DNA of 64,000 nt from Cephalotus follicularis. Its lineage: Eukaryota; Streptophyta; Magnoliopsida; Oxalidales; Cephalotaceae. The position numbers and the translations under genes are program-made. The first letter of the stretch is position 1; each line of letters begins with the position of its first letter. The notes below the pieces were generated by a model. It ran no database searches, had not been told where the DNA came from, and saw nothing but the letters and a program-made list of their open reading frames with translations. The DNA is taken from positions 119,877 through 183,876 of the forward strand of contig BDDD01002230.1 in NCBI GenBank assembly GCA_001972305.1, in the 5' to 3' direction. This document shows, one piece after another, positions 24,893 through 37,799 of the stretch.

Positions 24893-26530
24893 GTACCTGT
24901 GAGAGTATCTACAAGAGATAGAGTACCCAAGAGTTTTGGTGAGGACTTTGTCACTTACCATTTGGAGGATGATCCATCTTCCTATAAGGAAACTATGAGA
25001 TCTAGGGACTCTTTGTTGTGGGCAGAAGCCATTGATGATGAAATGAGCTCTCTGTTGTAAAATCACACATGGCAGCTAGTTGATTTGCCAAAAGGGGCTA
25101 AAACTGTGGGCTGCAAGTGAGTTTTGAAGAAGAAACTCAATAGTGATGGATCAATAGCTCGGTATAAAGCACGTTTAGTAGCTAAAGGCTATACACAATA
25201 GAGTGGGATTGACTTTTTTGATGTTTATTCACCTGTGTGTCATCTATCCACTATACGTATTCTTCTTGCTTTGGCATCTGTTGAGCACTATGTGGTGCAT
25301 CAACTGGATGTAAAGACAACTTTTCTTAATGGAAAGTTGACTGAAGAAATCTATATGAACCAACCTGAGGGGTTTGTCATAGAAGGTTTAGAAAATAAGG
25401 TCTGTAAACTGAACAAATCATTGTATGGTCTTAAACAAGCACCTAAATTGTGGCATCAAATATTTGACAAAGTAGTAAAGAGCCATGGTTTTCAGACTAG
25501 TTACTCGGATAAATGCCTTTACTTTCGTTCTGTGTCAAATAAGGTTGCGATTATCTGCTTGTATGTCGACGACATGTTGATTCTTGGTTCCGATCTCTTA
25601 GTGAGTGACATGAAAACCACATTGACGAAGGAATTTTCCATGACAGATCTTGGTGTGGTTAACACCATTCTTGATATGAAAGTAAGTTTTGAACGGAAAG
25701 TCATCTCCCTTAGCCATACTCATTACATTGAGCAACTATTTTCTACTTGGGGATACAGTGAGTGCAAACCCGTTAAAACACCACGTGCCTATAATACAAA
25801 ACTGAGTCCTAATGACGGTGCCAGTGTGAATCAGTTAGAATACTCTAAACTGATTGGTAGTCTCATGTACGCTATGAGTTGCACTAGACCAGATATCGCC
25901 TTTACAGTTGGTATGCTGAGTCGTTTCACTAGTAATTCTAGCAATGAGCATTGGGATGCCCTTAGGAGGCTGATGAGATACCTTAAAGGTACTAAAGATT
26001 ATGCTCTATGCTACTCTGGTTATCCTCCTACTGTGAAAGGATATTCTGATGCCTCTTGGTGTTCATATATTAGCGACAGTAAATCTACCAGTGGATATGT
26101 GTTCACTTTGAGTGGAGCTGCTGTTACATGGAAGTCTAAAAGACAGACTTGTATTGCATTGTCGTCTATGGAGTCGGAACTTTATGCTTTAGTTTCTGCA
26201 GGAGAAGAAGCAGAGTGGATAAAGAATCTAACTATGGACATTCCATTGACCCGGCTAAAGATTAACTCTTTAAGCCTGTTCTGTGATAATCGAGCTGCAG
26301 TCCAAGTCATCAAAAACTCACTCTTTAATTGTAAGATGAGACATGTGAGACTGAGACATGCATTGTTGAATTATCTTATAGAACGTAGGGTTATCACTTT
26401 GGTCGATGTGAGATCGAAGGATAATATGGCCGATGCTCTTACAAAGGGTTTGAATAAATATCGAATATTTAAAACAGTGGGGGAAATGAGGTTAAAGACT
26501 ATGCAGATGTGTTTTAACCTACATTCTTAA
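24893..26530 (+). pseudogene. Copia reverse transcriptase and RNase H
   Basis: The frame continues after the CACTA insertion. In-frame stops lie at 25058-25060 (after MSSLL), 25118-25120 (TGA in place of the usual Trp of CKWV) and 25199-25201 (after GYTQ). From 25235 to 26530 a 431-codon frame is intact. It holds the RT core with the YVDDML catalytic box at 25562-25579 and the SLYGLKQAP block, then RNase H (YSDASW, SSMESELYAL, LFCDNRAA, DNMADALTKGL). The uninterrupted RT/RNase H suggests modest age despite the upstream lesions. Confidence 0.92.
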
Positions 26531-27628
26531 TTGTTTTGAAATATTGAATTTTCCTTTGTTGGTCAAATATGATAGGCACTTGTTTATATGTTTCATTGAT
26601 GCTTACAGTTGTCAAAAAATCTGAGTGAATAGGTTGTCTCATTCCAAACTTGATGAAGATAGCATATCTCACTTAAGATGTCCTGTTTAGGAAGGTTGTC
26701 TCATTCCAAACTTGATGATACAGCTTAACTAAATTTGAATAGTCCTCTTTGATTAAATTGTCCCATTCCAAACTTGATGTAAGACAATTTAGCCAAGAAG
26801 GATTAGATGACTATGACATTCCAAATTGAAACATGGAAATGGTTATTTGCAAAAGAAACTTGTTTTGGTCTTGTTCTTAATTAAAACTTGACAGTAATCG
26901 GTTATTTGCAAAATAAACTGTTTTGATCTTGTTCTTAATTGAAACTTGATACTGATGCTTATGAATTGATATTGATGCTTTATTGACATTGATATATATT
27001 TTCAGCCTATTGATATGATGCTAAGTTCTTCCTGGTAGAACTAGACATTATTATAGTAAATTACATAGATGATTGGATTTATTTTACATGAAATTCATAT
27101 TTGGTGATTTATAGGTTATGGCGAAAATGAAGGAGCAAATATTGATTGGGATCCTGACCAGAATGATCTACTTGATGAGTGATATCATCTTGAGTTGTGG
27201 AGATTGTGGGGGATTTGTTATCTCTTTGCTGCAGTAGAGACATTCTACCTGCTGTCCAGTTTATTATTTTAGTTCATTTTATTTATAAGACTATGTTGCT
27301 TAGCTCATGTATTTGTGAGACCTATGGTCAATTTCGAGTTACCTTTATAGTTTTTGGATACTTCTGTTTGGTCAACATATACTTGAGACTTTATGCATAT
27401 TTTGATTTTAGACTGTCTCTAAAGCTCTTTATTTGAGACAGTTATATTGAGTTTAGAACAAGTCTGAGATATTTGATTAGTCCATTTTTATAATAAAATG
27501 CATCTTAGATAAATTCTATCTTGGATCGAATTATCTGAGAATTTTGAATGTGGGTGATCCATATTTTGTTTGGACATTACACTGTCCACTGTATTGGATT
27601 GTGCTATATGTAAAACATAAGAGGAGAT
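26531..27628 (+). repeat. Copia 3' interior with short direct repeats and polypurine tract
   Basis: Three copies of TTGTCTCATTCCAAACTTGATG-like sequence lie at about 26634, 26696 and 26759, and a shorter relative (ATTCCAAACTTGATA) sits inside the 3' LTR near 27780. A separate block, GGTTATTTGCAAAAGAAAC to TTGTTCTTAATT, is duplicated at about 26840 and 26900. The segment ends with a purine-rich AAGAGGAGAT run that fits a polypurine tract. No protein domain was recognised; the frame 27197-27436 is not supported. Confidence 0.7.
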
Positions 27629-27857
27629 TGTTGGATACTCGGGTATCTAATTAATATGTTTTAATATAAGCCCAATAAGTGAAGGCCTAAGACGTAGGTC
27701 TATCTGGATTAGAACCCATAATAAGGTGAAACCCTAGTATAAATATAAGTGTGCTAGCTGGAGGCAACACTGCAGAGTATTCCAAACTTGATACAAATGG
27801 TGTAATGCTTCAAACCATACACACTTACCTCTCTTAATACAACCTAAAACCTTAACA
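27629..27857 (+). repeat. 3' LTR of the copia element (229 bp)
   Basis: Starts TGTTGGATACTCGGG and ends ACCTTAACA, obeying TG...CA. A TATA-like TATAAATATAAG lies at about 27740. The flanking base string after it (ATATA) is too AT-rich to prove a target duplication. Confidence 0.8.
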
Positions 27858-28198
27858 ATATATATAATAATATAATCTAATTTTTTGTATTTTAGGTATG
27901 TGAAAAAAAAGATTCAAAAATTGGGTAGGGCCAGGCCTCCCTTGACCCCCTGTCTCCGCCCCTAATTTGGAGAGATAAAGCCTCAACCAATGAAATATGA
28001 ATTTTTCTTTTAAAAAAAATGTTTTTTTTTTTTGTAAATCTTAGATTGATTACAAAAAAAAAATAATTATTGTTCAAATTTTCTTTAGCAACAGATTGGA
28101 CAGGAAAGAAGTCCAATGTCAAAAGCCTGATAAAAACGAAGACTTTTTGTATAAGTTTTTCCCCCAACATTTTCTTTAGCTCTGCCGATGGCTCCAAT

Positions 28199-30864
28199 AT
28201 ATTGTAAGATGAACTGCGTACGTATGAGAGAGGAGCCTTGATTTGTCTCTTGTATTGATAAAATTTTTGAGTAGAGGCAAGATATATCGATGATATATTT
28301 TATTTCTTTTAAAAAATAATTTTATATTCTAATGAGTGATAGAATGTGTTTATAATGAACTGTATCTATCTAAAAGTTTCGGTATCATAAAATTGAATAA
28401 TGTTATAGACAGTAATTAAAAAAGTATAATAACTACATTAAATGCTGATGTATTATAACAAAATGAGTAAAACTGAAAGGGATCAACATTGAGTTAGATT
28501 AAAAAAATGTGATATGTCGTAATCTCAACAGTTCTTTTTAATTACTTTTTTTTAGTTGTTAACCATAACATTATTCTATAAAGTTTTATAACTAATAATA
28601 TTTCTAAAAACTGACTTTATCTTCGTTTCAATTAAGACGGTAGTTGTAATCACAATTTTCACTATGATTAAAAGCTCGTATTATTGTAGAGTGGTTGAAA
28701 TGTGGGCCATGACTCATAAATGAATCCAAACTAATAACAGTGTCCCTATCTAATTAGAAAGGAAAAACGATTGAGCATTCCTATTCTTAATAACAAAAAT
28801 AGATACTACTATTTTTGCTTTAGATAAATGAAATGGTGAGTGTAGCTTTTGAGACTTAGCTATAGTGAAAAGAGATTCCTAGCCTTATAATTAATTAATA
28901 TTGTATAGGGAATTCTATCCAAGAGATTGATCAATGACATAATAAAATTGATTTTATTATTTCCTACAAAATACTAAAGTACAAAGAGGATGAGAGACTA
29001 ACGAAGAAAACATTGTAAGGAATCCATCAAAGAATGAAAAAATTCTCCCAAGAATCATTCTTAGTTCATGAATATAAGAGATAAAGAATCCCAACAAATT
29101 GAAGGGCGGGTTGCATGAGTATCACAGTTGTTTTGAGCGTGTGAAATTCTAGGACTCTGGCTAGTGGGAAATCTACTACACCCATACTCGCATTAGGACA
29201 ATGCCTACGAAGCAAATGAGCATCACATTTTGTCCAAGCTATCACGTTATATTTAGAAAAATTATTAAGTGCACACAATGCTTTTGTGCCCTATTCTAAT
29301 AACTTATAGTTACGTAAAAATTAATTAGTTATTTGTATATCATTTATGTAACAAATTTTATTTCTAAGTTTACGTAGGTACACATTATTAACTTAGTACA
29401 TAACCACGTAATAAACTCAGATCATAAAAAAAACTCTCCGATATTAGGGTTTAAAATAGAAAGAATCCTATGGTAGGACGCACTTGGCGTGCAGTGTGCA
29501 AATACAACCACCACTATAATAAATTCCCATGGTTAAGGGTCTCCATTAGTGGGAATCCGCCCTAGCACTACACAATTGCTTCTATTGGACACATTACTAA
29601 AACCCATGCTGACTAATATTAATCCTAGGCCATATATTAGTAATGATTAATGATGGATTAATTTGACTTTTTTTAATCTAGATTTTTCCACAAGGGGATT
29701 ATACGTAAGCCCACTGAAAATAATTGTTAAGGGTTTTAAAAGCCACGGAGACTGACATAAATAGAAATAGTGATGCCATTTTGGTGACAAAAACAAACTT
29801 CCTTCTGACGAGGGCCACTTGGTCACTAATTTACATATGAATTTTGTTATTTGGACAATGACGCGATACAAGTGGAAAAGAGGTCCTCCAATCTCTTAAT
29901 GTTTTTCCAGATATGAAAGGCACCATTAATCCTCTATAGCTTTTGCTTTGGTCATCAACATCACAAAATAATTAAATATTCCATATTCACATATATAGAG
30001 TTTGTTAGTCCTACCTAGATTTCAATATAACCTATGAGCAACTTAATTAATGAGCATTGCAGGATTAGGCAAACATTGCATTTGTTTTCGTGATCAGATG
30101 CCCTAAGCTGACGAATGACTAAGTATCAATTAGTTGGTAAAGTGGGGTGTGATGCAATCTCAAAACCTACAAGAAGGGAAATTTAAAAAGATACATATAT
30201 AGTACTTGCTATATCCTACCAACTTACGGTATATATATGATTTGTCTGGGTTTTGTAACTAAAATTTTGTGATGAACTTATAAGACCATTCTAGGTCATC
30301 AAGTTTTTCTTCTTCTTTTTCTTTTCTTCCCCTTTTGCCCAAAATAATAAAGAGTTGATAGAGAGCAAAATTTTTTAAGTTATGTTAACATATCTCAAAT
30401 TGGCTAGATGCAGAGGTCATGTTCATTCTCATATATTTAAAGCACTCACAATGACATTGAATATATGAAAACTCAATAGGTCACAATTAGGGCACTCACA
30501 TTCACGTTAACATTCATATATATATATTAACAAAGTATTTTATATATATCAACAAAAACAATAATAAAAACAAAAAATCATAAATTTTAGAAAAAAACTA
30601 ATTATTTTGTGTGGTGCTCACAAGCGGTACTAGAGAGAGAAAGTGGTAAGAGAAGACAATAGAGATCTAGAGAGAGGGGGGGGGCTTGTCGGTGGGTGCG
30701 GTGCTCATCGATGAGGATGGACGCTCAATTGGAGGTCATGTTTGTGTGTGTGAGAAAGAGAAGAAGATAGGGTGTATATTTTATTTTTGCACCATTTAGA
30801 AACTACTTTATGACAAACGCTAATTGTAAGGCAGTCACATAACCCTAACATGTTAGTTTTTTAG
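28199..30864. other. Intergenic DNA, no gene seen
   Basis: AT-rich sequence with only short frames (29066-29278, 29647-29871). A G-rich patch and a GAGAGA stretch lie near 30600-30700. Nothing supports a gene. Confidence 0.45.
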
Positions 30865-31175
30865 GGTTTAAGATACAATTTATTTCCTGAACTTATAGAA
30901 AAAGTATCAATTACCTTCAGACTTTAAAACGGCTATATCGAACATCTCAACCATCAATTTACAGAATTCTTCAATTTAGGTATAATCATGATATTGTCCT
31001 TAAAGAATTCTGTTAAATATTATGTATTCAATCTCCTATTCTTGATTTTTCGTTAAATCATGTCTTCATTTGAGCTAAAATTTATAGTTTAAGTTTTCAA
31101 TTGAATCATTTTGAAGTATAAGAGGCAATCGATACTTTTGTATTAACTTCAAGGGGGAAATCGAGTCTATAGCCT
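30865..31175. mobile_element. Fold-back MITE, copy 2 of 3
   Basis: The left end is GGTTTAAGATACAATTTAT and the right end is the imperfect complement (GTCTATAGCC). Flanks GTTTTTTAG (30856-30864) and TTTTTTTAG (31176-31184) agree at 8 of 9 bases, although both are T-rich. Internal blocks GACTTTAAAACGG and TTCTGTTAAATATTATGTA match copy 1. Confidence 0.65.
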
Positions 31176-31184
31176 TTTTTTTAG

Positions 31185-32921
31185 CAATTGCTTAAAGTAG
31201 TTGCAAATAAACCTTGCACTAATTCAATACTAAAGTGTCATACCAGGTTTATGGGAAAATCTACTTTATGTAAGTCGCTGAAAAGGAGTCGCTAAAACTG
31301 ACATTTCTTGTACTGTTAATGGAGCATAAAACTAATTATAAACATTACACTACAACGATTTATAACTAGAACCATGATATTAATAGAAATGAGGCTTATA
31401 GCTATAGCTTTAAACCCGTGAATAATCACCATAGTCACAGTAAAACTGAGACCAAGTTCAAAACTGACACAATGTATATTATTGGGAAGTTTTAGTCACA
31501 ATTTTTATAGTAAATAAAACATTATTTTATTGTAGTGTTAACAAAAAATTGTGTCATGCATTAATTTAATGTCGTTAAAGGACATCTGGCCTATGTGGTC
31601 CGAATCTGAAACACTAAAAATAAAAATAAAATTGTATTTAACTGTAAGTTGGAAGGAGTGATGATGGAGCGAGTGAGACCCTAAAAACTATATTGTTGTG
31701 TTTATTCGGATATATAATGAGATTTTGAGTCAATATCAGCACTCTAAAGAATCAGCTTCTGATTCAATAGGAAGGCTTGTGTCCCTTCATGTACAAAGTT
31801 GCATGTATATGGTTTTTATCTCAGAATATTTGATAATTGTTTTATTCTTCTTGCAAATTTGCATTAGGTTAGAGGGCATGACCCCCATATCTAAAAAAAG
31901 TGGAATAAAATTTATCAAGATAGTAGATTATAGTGACCCAATTTGTCATGAGGGTCATTAATTTTGTCTTGCCATATATTCTTTGTAGTAACTGAAAGAG
32001 ACTTCGATAGGTTCTTGCATGTCAGTTGACATTTTTATTAATTGGAATCAAAGGCATCCATTTTAGAAATTATTGACATTAGATTTAAGGAATATGAATC
32101 GATTGAGAATTAGTTTCTTTAGCAAATAAATCAATTGTAGTTTCTTCGAATAATGCATGCGTAGATGGTCGAGGATATATTTTGTTTTCCATATATAATT
32201 TGTATTCAAGGTGACAAAGAACTTACGTTTTTCTTATTTGGTTAGAGCAAATAATTAGTCGTTACCATCAGAGAGTTTACACATGGTTTAATCATAAACT
32301 AACATAATCGCACTTATGAGAATCTCACAAATATACAAATATTAAATCAAATTTAAAGATCACAAAAAAATCGAACTTTAATCTTGATAAAAACATATTG
32401 CAACCCGGTTGGCTGGATCCCCACGCCGATGAATCTTTTTAATTCTACCTTTATATTGTACGAATAAAATCTCTAATTAATCCGACATCATTAGATTATA
32501 TATAAAAAAATATAATCTACACAGAGTGATCCCACTAAAAGAGAATTTATTCATGTGTCATACTGATAAGGATAGGCTTACCTCATGATATGCTTCATGA
32601 TATGAAAAATTTCAACTGGCTGCTGTAAGAATTATATAAGACCGGTGTTAATCAACAATTAATATAATTGGATGGATCAATTGGTATATATTCAGCTGAT
32701 GGCTTTTATAGACTTTTATTATAGTAATAACCATCAAACGAAAAAGAACTATATATTTATTATTTATTAAAGAAGGAAACTACTTTAGCAAATAATGTCG
32801 ATAAAGTCTCCATAAGTTGATTCAAAGAGATAGGGAAGAAAAGAAAATAATTTCCCATCTTGTTCAAGTACTCATGGAGAAGGCACTATTTAGAGGGGAG
32901 GAAAGTGCTACATGAGGTGAG
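31185..32921. other. Intergenic DNA, no gene recognised
   Basis: One plus-strand frame of 87 codons (31698-31961) has a less biased composition than its neighbours but no recognisable domain and no obvious partner exons. I leave it uncalled. Confidence 0.4.
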
Positions 32922-32930
32922 GACTATATA

Positions 32931-33282
32931 GGCTAAAAACTCAATTAATTACCCTATGAACTTACATTAAAAGTATATAAACTTTAAAATTGCTTAATTG
33001 AAGACTTTAACTTGTAATTTTTGCTTAATTGAGGACCTAAATTGAAAAAAAAAATTACAAATAAGAGAGTGACTACATAACATTTAACAAAAATTTTCAA
33101 GAAAAAAAATCACAGCTACACTTAAATTAAAGAATTTTATCGTGTCCGATTCAGTTTTTTTCACATCAGGTGCTTAAGTGAACCAAAATTGAATGTTTAA
33201 ATTCTCGATTGAACCGTTTTAAAGTTCATGAAACAATTTATATTTTTGGTATAAGTTTATACAGTAAATTGAATCTTAAACC
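32931..33282. mobile_element. Fold-back MITE, copy 3 of 3, with 9-bp target duplication
   Basis: Inverted ends are GGCTAAAAACTCAATT and the complement of AATTGAATCTTAAACC. A perfect 9-bp GACTATATA lies at 32922-32930 and 33283-33291. A 9-bp duplication fits Mutator-like elements, and this copy anchors the boundaries of the family. No coding capacity. Confidence 0.8.
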
Positions 33283-33291
33283 GACTATATA

Positions 33292-36200
33292 TCTAAATAG
33301 AGTGAAGTTGATATGCATTGCGTGAATGCCATATTGTAAAGAACTGGATGTGGAGTATACTAGATTGATTCTCTAAATTCTTAAGCTAACTTTTGAGATT
33401 GGTTATCGTAGTTGTTTAAAATTCATAAACACGTATAACATAGCTCGTTCTTTTGAACCATTAAATTCTTGAATGGATGAATACTTACTACTTAGTTGGC
33501 AAAATCTTAGTTATTAATTTTTAAATATAGCAATAATAATCGGATAATATTGGACAATAATTTATCCTAGGTTCAACTCAAACCTTAATAAGTATGTGGA
33601 TTAATTACTTCATATTATTATAAACTTAACAAAATAAATAAGTAAACTCATGCAAAGACAACTGTTTTTCAATATGTTGGACTTTGAAGAAGCCACTAGG
33701 ATGGCCTTTTCGATAATATTTAAATTTGCATGGACAAATTAATTAAACCTGCTTGAAATTTTATTTTTTTAGCATACTAAATTGTAACAAAGGAATATAT
33801 TCCATATATAGTCATATAAGTCTCATTTGTAGGTTTTAAATTTAATGAGTCATATAATTTTCAAGTTTCATCTTTTTGGTTTGCTTAATCAAAATCATAA
33901 TCAAGAGCCACAAATTCTCAAAGGAGAGAAGGATAGACTGTGTACTGTTCAGATTGATTTTAAGCTCAAATGTCATTTGATAATTATGGGCGCATGTGTT
34001 GTAACATTAATCACAAGAGGCACAAATAGTAAAAGATCTTTACCCTATATGTACCTAAAATTAAATTACTTATGTCTGAATTACAAAAAAAATTGTGAAG
34101 TTTGGATTGTGACTCATCCCTAAACATGCATTATTGGGGATCCTTAAAATACTTTCAAAACGCGAGTAAAAAGGCGATCAGATTCCAGTTATGAACCGGT
34201 CAAAATCACACACCACAATAATTCGATCGGAATCGTATTTTATGGTTCGATTCTGATTAGTTTTTTTTGTGATTCTGGTTTCACCGGTTCGTTTCATGTT
34301 CCGGTTAAAACCGCAGTTCTATTTATGTTTTATTTTTTAAAAATAAGATTTTATTTTTAAAGAAACAATTAACATCAAAACTGATTGAAAACGTATTCAA
34401 TTCTGGTGGTTTTGATTTCAAGCCGTAACCAAACCGATTTCACAATTACATAATCGATCTTGTAATCGGAACCGCTGGCCAGCCTTAGGACCACGTCGGC
34501 TTGCAGAGAATTAAAACTGCACCCTTTGTTCCATTTATCTTTCTTCACATTCCCATCTCTGGAAAGTTAAGTACAAGACTAATGAGTATTTTGTAATGAT
34601 TATGTATCATATTTCATTGAATAGTCAATATAACGTAAATTGACTTGTAGAATTGTGATTTTAGAAGCAATGCCTCTCTTTTTTTCCCAATAAAAAAAAA
34701 ATCGCTTAAGAGTGTCATCATGCAACCACCAAAGCAAAATTACATAACATAAATTGCATGCACCACAACATCTACCTTGATGGGAATTGCTACATTAGTA
34801 ACAATTAACACATAAAATGCTTGAAACTGACGGGCCTCTCTCTTAGCTTCCCTTCTTCGTGATTCATAGAGCTATAATTATGAATTCATCATTTATCAAA
34901 AGATAATATATATATATATATATATATACCATGATAATTATTAACCTCAATTCTGTTTCTCCTGCTTATTAATTGAAACTCTGATAGCTTCACGTAACTT
35001 TTCAAAACAATGAATAAAGCACTAAAAACGAAAAGAGAGTTTGACACTCCTGGGCCCAATCTCCTTTGCCAAATTTAAATGAAACAAAGTTCATGAAAAA
35101 GTTATTTGAGTGAATATTCAATTAAACAAAAGGTATTTGTCCAAAAATATTTTTATTATGCTTCCAAATATGAAGTTGATTTATGAAAAACCATCCTTTC
35201 ATATCGAGAAATAGCTGTAAAGCTGGCTATATAACTTGCATGCAAGTATAGCCATGAAGTGCCAGCAATCCATTCAAATTGATAACTTCTTTATTATGCT
35301 TTCCTAAATAAAACTGAATTATTTTTTGGAGCAATAACATATCAAATTTACACCTCATTAGCCAATATGTACAGAAAGGAAGAGATTTTTTTTTTAATGT
35401 GTAATCAGTGTATAACGTGGTTGTGCATCAAATTAATATCGTATAATTACGTAAAAATAGATAATGATGTTTGTTAAATAAAAAAAAGGATAAATAACTA
35501 ATTAATATTTATAGAGTGATTGATTATTGAATAATTACACAAATCATGTGACACACTTAGTGCTGATTGCATTTAAAAATTAATCAAGAAAGAGGACCAC
35601 AATAAAAAGTCACTTTGGTTGAATATTATAACCAAATGCCAGTCAAAGAAGTGAATCGCTGATTGAATTGCATCATATTATTAATAGAAGAATATTTGAC
35701 TTCACACTAGTGTAAAGTCAACTCCCCTTCTTTTTTATATTTCACATATTCATAGTTTATATTTCATAAATCTAATCGTTGGATTCAATATTTGATCTAT
35801 GTAGATTTTCTATATAAATTTTTAAATAAATCAAATATCTATAAGTAAACTCATATAACGGTTGAAGTTTTTATATGATTAAATAATAGTTAAATTTTTT
35901 TAATAAATTTAAAATTTAATATATATGATTTACATAAATAAAATGTTAAATCTAACGATTTAGATTTTTTTTTAAAAAAAAACGTGTATGAAACCCAAGT
36001 GTTCTTCTTATTTGTATCACCACAACATGTGTTTGTCGTTATTTAACAATGAGGGAAACAAACGTGCAAAGGATGTGTCTTTAAGGAAGTCCGACATTGT
36101 CGGATCTCAATGTATTTTTGACCAAAAGAAAAGTAGAATCTTTGCTTTGTTCTTTATTAAAACGGCACCACTGTTGAATGGCACCACTGAATCAATTCTG

Positions 36201-37527
36201 GAGATAATCACGGGATTTTTCCAAGGTAAGGACAAGAGAGGCATGGGCTCATCAACATGGTAAAGAAAAAGAAAACCCTAGGTAGCAAGCTAGAGTTTGA
36301 TTGCCGTATTATATATGCCAAACCCTACAATTAAAATGCAAATATATAGTAGTAGCTTTTGCGGCCTAAAGCATGATGAATATCAATTATGCCCACTTAG
36401 CACTTGCTAGTAAATACACAAAACTTTGACTGCTTTTGAGTGATTTTTGTCTTTAATTAATTGCAAGTGTGAAACATATGGTTTGGGAAAGAAGCTATAA
36501 CCCAAATTAGTGGCAATGTAACAAGATTACATGCATCTCTGGGTTACGATACGCTAACAAATTTTTAAATGGATAATTAATATTAAAAAATTATATCATA
36601 TAATAATCTGATTAACTAATGATATGATTTTTTACGATATTCATTGTGCCCACATGGTTTTTGTTCATTAAAAAAAATCTCTTTTCTCAAGTTTGTATAG
36701 GTTCAGTTATGTAAGTAACCAACACATTGCGACGTGATATAAAATTAGTTTAGGTATGGTTGGATAAATCATCAAATTTATTTGATTTTTATAAACCATT
36801 ATATCAAAAATAAATTTGAACCGGCTTAAAAGTGTTTTAGCGTGAAAGTGAAAATTGAAAAAATATATATAGAATAAATTGGCATAGGAGACCAAAGGAA
36901 TGAGACATTCCTTCATGCCTTTACATTTTTCAAATTATTCACTAAAATATATTTTAATCCCTGAGATTTTATGTAAATACACTTTAGTCTTTTTATCATG
37001 ATAAATACACTATTAGTCCTTTGCATATGATTTTTTTTTTGAATGGACACAACTCCTACAGACACAATTGATAAAAAGAGTCCATGTCAGTAGTTTATGA
37101 TAGTTTATCATATTATTATCATATGATGTGGATTCTCATTATTAGTTGTGCTCACCTAAAAATCTCTCTTTGAAAATAATCATGGACTTGACACACTAAT
37201 CTCTTTGTTTGTAGTCGTCCGTAAACAATTCTGTTAGAATAAAAGATAAATTAGTCTTTGATGTTAAAATACATTTTAGTCTCTCTATAATATTTAAATG
37301 CACTTTTAGTCATTAAATGTTAGCGATCACCGGATTCATTAGTATCTCTATTAAACTCGACATTTTAACCATGTTTACTAACAGATACTAATGTGTCATT
37401 TATCATAATAAAATACCAAAGTATCTTTGCTACCATTTGTTATAATATAATGCTAAAATATCTTTGATATCCAATTTCAGAGATTAAATTACATTTTACA
37501 TTAAACCATTTGATTATTCTTGAGACC
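33292..37527. other. Intergenic DNA with AT-rich repeats, no gene recognised
   Basis: A (TA)n microsatellite lies at about 34905-34928. 34180-34500 is rich in CGGTTC/GAACCG words typical of degenerate MITEs, but its ends are unclear. About 35740-35980 is an AT-rich block sharing ATAAATCTAATCGTTGGATT-type sequence with 62540-62650 and 63652-63700. Repeated (A)CTTTAGTC words appear at 36940-37500. The 91-codon frame 35988-36263 has no recognisable domain. Confidence 0.45.
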
Positions 37528-37574
37528 ATAATTGTGACGCCCGGACCCAGACCCGCTGGAATCCGTCGCGCCCG

Positions 37575-37613
37575 CTACGAGGCCAAGTCTCTCATCAGAG
37601 ACTCACCTCGTAG
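37575..37613. other. Perfect-stem hairpin near the element terminus
   Basis: CTACGAGG (37575-37582) pairs with CCTCGTAG (37606-37613), and AGTCTCT (37586-37592) pairs with AGAGACT (37597-37603) around a 4-base loop. This gives 15 paired bases with a small asymmetric bulge. It sits close to the 3' end of the minus-strand transcript, where an RNA structure could aid processing; the role is inferred. Confidence 0.75.
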
Positions 37614-37799
37614 GTTCAGCAGAACATAGATTCAGAAAGCATTTTAAAACATAAAGTTTCTTCAAAACATAAAGAAAACAAAACAGTTTCTTGAAAAACT
37701 TAAAAATAATTCTAACTCTTAAAATTTTACAAAAATCGGGCATGTAGTATTCGTTTATAGGACTATGCCCCCTGTAAAGAAAAACACAGTTTTATAAAT

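Larger units (their letters stand above)
22079..27857 (+). mobile_element. Ty1/copia retrotransposon, 5' end missing, 3' LTR present
   Basis: The domain order gag, protease, integrase, RT, RNase H is that of Ty1/copia. The interior extends about 1.1 kb beyond RNase H to a polypurine tract (AAGAGGAGAT, ending just before 27629) and a 229-bp LTR at 27629-27857. No matching 5' LTR or primer site precedes the gag, so the 5' part has been lost. It is disrupted by one CACTA insertion, four in-frame stops and at least one frameshift. The left boundary is approximate (22045-22150). Confidence 0.85.
21938..28190. mobile_element. Non-autonomous hAT element hosting a nested copia element
   Basis: The left end is CAGGGCGGAGCCA; the right end, on the minus strand, is CATCGGCAGAGCTAAA. 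An exact 8-bp duplication GCTCCAAT lies at 21930-21937 and 28191-28198. The left arm aligns with the left arm of the 12312-13389 element. The stretch 27964-28100 aligns with that element's interior: both give a minus-strand INLRFTKK run followed by Lys-rich residues. A second terminus-like motif (TGTCTCCGCCCCT, 27951-27963) lies inside the right arm and may mark a further hAT end. The right terminal repeat is worn, so the duplication is the main evidence for that boundary. Confidence 0.75.

Noticed and set aside
31698-31961. 87-codon open frame as a candidate small gene
   Set aside because: No recognisable family, no partner exons and no clear promoter; composition alone is not enough.
35988-36263. 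91-codon open frame
   Set aside because: No domain or homologous partner; lies next to an AT-rich repeat.
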